Below, one piece after another: positions 6,617-9,262 of a stretch of DNA of 9,262 bases. The notes beneath the pieces were generated by a model. The model did not search any database, was not told where the DNA came from, and saw only the letters and a program-made list of their open reading frames with translations. The DNA is from CALKXV01 sp964632495 (GTDB lineage: Bacteria > Pseudomonadota > Alphaproteobacteria > Rhodobacterales > Rhodobacteraceae). The position numbers and the translations under genes are program-made. The stretch covers positions 1-9,262 of the forward strand of contig CAZWDS010000109.1 in NCBI GenBank assembly GCA_964632495.1, given 5' to 3'. Within the stretch, counting starts at the first letter, position 1, and each line of letters starts with the position of its first letter.

Positions 6617-7114
6617 TCACTTAGGCAACAGAACCTTGTCGATCACGTGGATCACGCCGTTGGTGGCAATGATATCTGCGGTGGTCACGTTGGACTTGTT
6701 GACCCGAACACCGTCTGTTCCGTCCACATGTACGGTCTGACCCTGTACGGTTTCCACGTTCAAACGCTCACCCGCCAGCTGGTCCGACGTCACAGCACCC
6801 GGCACAACGTGATAGGTCAGAACCTTCACCAACTGATCTTTGTTTTCAGGCATCAAGAGCGTTTCAACCGTACCCTCAGGCAGGGCGGCAAAGGCTGCAT
6901 TGGTCGGTGCGAAAACAGTGAACGGACCGTCGCTCTTCAATGTGTCCACCAAGTCAGCAGCGGATACAGCCGCAACCAACGTGGAAAAATCGCTGTTCGA
7001 CGCTGCGATATCAACGATGTCGTCGCCGTCATCCGTCATGCCCGCACAACCCGCGACCAAAGCAATCGCAGCCACACCGGCCAGCGCCTTCAAACTCGTT
7101 CTTCTATTCATCAT
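6617..7114 (-). CDS. Fasciclin (FAS1) domain lipoprotein
   Basis: The 165-residue protein has a lipoprotein signal ending in the lipobox LVAGC (C23), followed by one FAS1 domain (about 33-164). FAS1 hallmarks are present: the H1 motif GPFTVFAPTNAAFAALP, the central LTYHVVPG and the H2 motif NGVIHVIDKVLLP. FAS1 proteins are usually surface or extracellular and bind other proteins or polysaccharides. The N-terminus MMNRRTSLKALAG contains twin arginines followed by LK, loosely like a Tat signal (RRxFLK with Ser for Phe), so Tat export is possible. The start at 7114 is chosen because GAGGG is eight bases upstream; an in-frame ATG at 7129 has no good ribosome site. It is the downstream member of a paralogous pair with the gene at 7181-7660, with a terminator between. 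Confidence 0.92.
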   Translation of the reverse strand: MMNRRTSLKALAGVAAIALVAGCAGMTDDGDDIVDIAASNSDFSTLVAAVSAADLVDTLKSDGPFTVFAPTNAAFAALPEGTVETLLMPENKDQLVKVLTYHVVPGAVTSDQLAGERLNVETVQGQTVHVDGTDGVRVNKSNVTTADIIATNGVIHVIDKVLLPK

Positions 7115-7132
7115 GGTCTTTTCCCTCATTCC

Positions 7133-7162
7133 AAAAAAGTGGGGCGGCCCGAAGACCGCCCC
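7133..7162 (-). terminator. Intrinsic terminator with UUCG tetraloop, between fasciclin genes
   Basis: Read on the minus strand, GGGGCGGTC (7162-7154) pairs with GGCCGCCCC (7149-7141) around a TTCG loop. That gives a 9-bp stem with one G-U pair closed by C(UUCG)G, an unusually stable tetraloop. It is followed by AC and six T residues (7138-7133). On the plus strand the G-U becomes a C-A mismatch and there is no T run, so it acts on minus-strand transcripts. It lies between the stop of the upstream fasciclin gene (7181) and the start of the downstream one (7114). Confidence 0.88.
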
Positions 7163-7180
7163 GTGTCGTTTCGTTTCAAC

Positions 7181-7660
7181 TTAACCTTCCGGCAGGATGA
7201 CCTTGTCGATCACGTGGATGACGCCGTTGGTGGTTTCGATGTCAGCCGACACAACAGTCGCCTCTTCCACCATCACACCGTTGTCCAGATCAATCATCAC
7301 ATCCGACCCCTGAACAGTTGTTGCCGCCATGTCGTCCGACAGATCGGTCGACATCACTTTTCCCGGCACGACGTGATAGGTCAGGATCGCAACCAGCTTT
7401 TCTTTGTTTTCCGGCTTTAGAAGCTCTTCAACGGTGCCTTCGGGCAGGGCGGCAAAAGCTGCATCGGTCGGGGCGAACACTGTGAACGGACCTTCGCCCT
7501 TCAGCGTATCCACCAGTCCAGCGGCCTCAACAGCAGCAACCAGAGTTCCGAAATCGCCCGCACCAGCGGCGGTGTCGACGATGTCTTTTTTCATTCCGCC
7601 GGCAACAGCAGGCAGCGCGATCACAGCAGAGACAGTCAGAGCAAGAACAGTACGAAACAT
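7181..7660 (-). CDS. Secreted fasciclin (FAS1) domain protein
   Basis: The 159-residue protein has a Sec signal peptide (MFRTVLALTVSAVIALPAVA, cleavage likely after A20) and one FAS1 domain. The H1 motif GPFTVFAPTDAAFAALP, LTYHVVPG and the H2 motif NGVIHVIDKVILP are all present. It has no lipobox, unlike the paralogue just downstream, so it should be soluble in the periplasm or released. Sequence between the two paralogues is strongly alike across the domain (ADLVDTLKSDGPFTVFAPT versus AGLVDTLKGEGPFTVFAPT), suggesting a local duplication. The ATG at 7660 follows AAAGGA with seven-base spacing; residues from an upstream in-frame start at 7732 lack a signal character. It is transcribed away from msrPQ. 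Confidence 0.94.
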   Translation of the reverse strand: MFRTVLALTVSAVIALPAVAGGMKKDIVDTAAGAGDFGTLVAAVEAAGLVDTLKGEGPFTVFAPTDAAFAALPEGTVEELLKPENKEKLVAILTYHVVPGKVMSTDLSDDMAATTVQGSDVMIDLDNGVMVEEATVVSADIETTNGVIHVIDKVILPEG

Positions 7661-7951
7661 GGAAGTTCCTTTCAAAATTTTTCGGTAACGCCGTTGTTGG
7701 CATCGAGGGGGATTACGGTGGGTTCTGCACATCGGATCACCGGGATTCTCCGCCGATGCTGCTTGACGAAAAAAGCGCGCGCTCTAAGTCGCGGCTGTTT
7801 TATCCGTCCAGTCACGGTTTCGTGACACTGCGTCAGCGATCCGTGATCCAAATGGCCCTAAATTCCCCATCACGGATGACGAATGCGTGAAGGCAATTGC
7901 CCGAAGCTCTGCGGACGGTCATCTTAGGCCCAACACTTGATGGAGGATGGA
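7661..7951. promoter_or_regulatory. Divergent control region, fasciclin genes / msrPQ
   Basis: These 291 bases must carry promoters for both directions. Half-sites of TCACG or CGTGA occur five times in 79 bases (7812, 7821, 7842, 7870, 7886). They include the near-palindrome GTCACG-GTTT-CGTGAC (7811-7826) and a perfect 9-bp inverted repeat ATCCGTGAT (7839-7847) / ATCACGGAT (7869-7877) with a 21-base loop. Plus strand: TTGACG (7763-7768) with TAAGTC 16 bases on could be an msrP promoter. Minus strand: TGATCC (7739-7734) and TAATC (7715-7711), 18 bases apart, loosely resemble an RpoE/ECF-type promoter. No ORF or RNA gene is seen. Confidence 0.55.
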
Positions 7952-8881
7952 ATGGCAGGACGATACAAAAGCGATCTGAACTGGTCGGATGTGACGCCGA
8001 AAGCAGATTGGCTGAACCGGCGGTCCTTGATGACCGGTGCAGGCGCTTTGGCACTTGGCGCGATTGCAGGTCCTGCTGCTGCCTCGCTTGGGGCCGCAAA
8101 GACGGATTACGGTGCGGGGTTGGAGCCCAACACGCTGGAAGAAATCACGTCCTATAACAACTTTTACGAATTCGGCACCGACAAGGGCGACCCTGCCAAA
8201 CACTCGGGCGCCCTGACCACCGATCCCTGGACGGTCGAGATCGACGGCATGGTGGATCGCCCCGGCAGCTATGGTCTGGAAGACATCCTGAACAAAGTCA
8301 CATTGGAAGAGCGCATCTATCGTCTGCGCTGCGTTGAACGCTGGGCGATGGTGGTGCCATGGGTCGGGTTCGAACTTGCAGACCTGTTAGATAGGGCTGG
8401 CGTTCAGCCCGGCGCGAAATATGTGGCCTTCGAGACGGCCTTGCGCCCCAAGGAAATGCGCGGAGTCAGTTCGCCCGTGATTGACTGGCCTTACAGGGAA
8501 GGTCTGCGTCTGGACGAAGCGATGCACCCGCTGACCATCATGGCGACGGGCCTATATGACGAGCCGATGCCAAACCAGAACGGTGCGCCGATCCGCTTGG
8601 TCGTGCCGTGGAAGTATGGCTACAAATCGATCAAATCCGTCGTGCGGATCAGTCTTGTCGACAAACAGCCCCCGACCGCATGGAACACGTATAGTGCCGA
8701 AGAATATGGCTTCTATTCCAACGTGAACCCCAATCGCGATCATCCGCGTTGGAGCCAGAAGTACGAGCGCAAGGTCGGCGGCGGGTTGTTCGCCAAACAG
8801 GTCGAGACCCTTATGTTCAACGGATACGAAGCCGAGGTGGCCGATCTTTATGCCGGTATGGATTTGATCGAGCACCACTGA
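7952..8881 (+). CDS. msrP: Protein-methionine-sulfoxide reductase catalytic subunit MsrP
   Basis: Periplasmic molybdenum-molybdopterin enzyme that reduces methionine sulfoxide in oxidised envelope proteins, taking electrons from the membrane haem protein MsrQ. The 309-residue protein starts MAGRYKSDLNWSDVTPKADWLNRRSLM: a twin-arginine signal (R23-R24), with likely cleavage in the AAAS region (about 42-45), as expected for a Mo-cofactor protein. The molybdenum-ligating cysteine is C127 in YRLRCVERWAMVVPWVGF, closely matching E. coli YedY/MsrP. The central PKEMRGV...DWPYREGLRLDEAMHPL and APIRLVVPWKYGYKSIKS are family hallmarks. GGAGG at 7942-7946 precedes the ATG at 7952 by five bases and fixes the start over the in-frame ATG at 7940. 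It is followed by msrQ after 49 bases, with a bridging small ORF. Confidence 0.96.
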   Translation: MAGRYKSDLNWSDVTPKADWLNRRSLMTGAGALALGAIAGPAAASLGAAKTDYGAGLEPNTLEEITSYNNFYEFGTDKGDPAKHSGALTTDPWTVEIDGMVDRPGSYGLEDILNKVTLEERIYRLRCVERWAMVVPWVGFELADLLDRAGVQPGAKYVAFETALRPKEMRGVSSPVIDWPYREGLRLDEAMHPLTIMATGLYDEPMPNQNGAPIRLVVPWKYGYKSIKSVVRISLVDKQPPTAWNTYSAEEYGFYSNVNPNRDHPRWSQKYERKVGGGLFAKQVETLMFNGYEAEVADLYAGMDLIEHH

Positions 8882-8934
8882 TGACAGGGCACGCCTTTGT
8901 TTCCGGTCCGTCTTTGGCGGGGTGTCCGTCGTGA
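8881..8934 (+). CDS. Possible 17-codon coupling ORF between msrP and msrQ
   Basis: The ATG at 8881 overlaps the msrP stop as TGATG, and the TGA at 8932-8934 overlaps the msrQ GTG start as GTGA. The 17-residue product MTGHAFVSGPSLAGCPS has no recognisable feature. The arrangement could let ribosomes finishing msrP restart and be delivered to msrQ. It may also be chance, since a short ORF and overlapping codons are common at TGATGA. There is no separate ribosome site. Confidence 0.25.
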   Translation: MTGHAFVSGPSLAGCPS

Positions 8935-9262
8935 CCACGCTTCAGCGTGTCAATCAGGCCATCGGGATGCTGCCGCCTTGGCTGGTATATAGTGTGGCCG
9001 TGGTGCCGCCCGTTTGGTTGTTGTGGCTGGGCCTGAGTGGTGGCCTTGGGGTCGAGCCGATCAAAGAACTTGAGCATCGTCTGGGCGAATTGGCGTTACA
9101 ACTGTTGATCGCCACGCTGGCGATCCGACCTCTGCGCGAATGGACAGGCATCAACCTGTTGAAGCTGCGTCGCGCGCTTGGGGTGGTCACTTTCTTCTAT
9201 GTCGCGCTGCACTTGTTAGTTTGGCTGGTGCTGGATGTGCAGTTCCTTGATCAGATCTGGGC
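8931..9262 (+). CDS. msrQ: MsrQ haem b membrane subunit (partial, 3' truncated)
   Basis: The inner-membrane electron donor of MsrP, a ferric-reductase-like transmembrane haem b protein that passes quinone- or flavin-derived electrons to the periplasm. The window ends inside the gene, after 110 residues of roughly 200. Visible hydrophobic segments are about 16-35, 54-68 and 82-103. Family motifs are EHRLGELAL (H49), IRPLREWTGINLLKLRRALG and FFYVALHLLVW (H94); both histidines match the haem-ligand regions of E. coli YedZ/MsrQ. The GTG at 8931 begins VTTLQRVNQAIG, which fits related starts; a GTG at 8922 is also in frame. Ribosome site is weak (GGGG about ten bases upstream), consistent with translational coupling to msrP. 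Confidence 0.93.
   Translation, partial: MTTLQRVNQAIGMLPPWLVYSVAVVPPVWLLWLGLSGGLGVEPIKELEHRLGELALQLLIATLAIRPLREWTGINLLKLRRALGVVTFFYVALHLLVWLVLDVQFLDQIW

Noticed and set aside
6647..7420. 257-codon open frame spanning both fasciclin genes on the plus strand
   Set aside because: It runs antisense to two clear FAS1 genes and through their terminator; its internal repeats merely mirror the paralogy.
7850..7872. RpoE-type promoter on the plus strand from TGATCC at 7844
   Set aside because: No TAAGA-like -10 occurs 18 bases downstream; the TGATCC belongs to the inverted repeat.

Overview
The window looks like a contig end from a marine alphaproteobacterium of the Rhodobacterales (roseobacter-type). 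This rests on moderately high G+C, the style of the encoded proteins (class III alcohol dehydrogenase, ImuB, MsrP/MsrQ), an alphaproteobacterial LexA box (GAAC-N7-GAAC) and a C/G-rich intergenic hairpin unit of a kind I remember from roseobacter genomes. The species cannot be named. The first 46 bases are an unbroken run of C, best read as a sequencing or assembly artefact.

Layout: (1) 74-1186, minus strand, adhC-type S-(hydroxymethyl)glutathione dehydrogenase (formaldehyde detoxification). (2) Divergent from it, 1263-1610 an I78-type peptidase inhibitor lipoprotein, then 1668-2321 a secreted DUF3047 protein. (3) 2314-3309, minus strand, an aldo/keto reductase whose stop overlaps the DUF3047 stop tail to tail by 8 bp. 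(4) A 366-base intergenic region with short repeats, then 3676-4608, a periplasmic protein made of two tandem PilJ/NarX-like sensor domains. (5) 4830-6497 imuB, a catalytically dead Y-family polymerase homologue, with a LexA box and a promoter-like sequence directly upstream and no imuA or dnaE2 beside it. (6) Two consecutive hairpins, then two minus-strand fasciclin (FAS1) paralogues, one a predicted lipoprotein (6617-7114) and one a secreted soluble protein (7181-7660), separated by a UUCG-loop terminator. (7) A divergent control region (7661-7951) with repeated TCACG half-sites, then msrP (7952-8881) and the start of msrQ (8931 to the window end), the periplasmic methionine sulfoxide repair system.

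Most genes concern the cell envelope or stress: formaldehyde detoxification, secreted or lipid-anchored proteins, SOS mutagenesis and periplasmic methionine repair. Nothing suggests a mobile element, phage or CRISPR array, and most genes are ordinary chromosomal genes. The most unusual points are the tandem-duplicated PilJ-like soluble protein with matched arginine-rich boxes and cysteines, the solitary LexA-controlled imuB, the terminator between the fasciclin paralogues that leaves no room for a second promoter, and a 17-codon ORF that overlaps both the msrP stop and the msrQ start.
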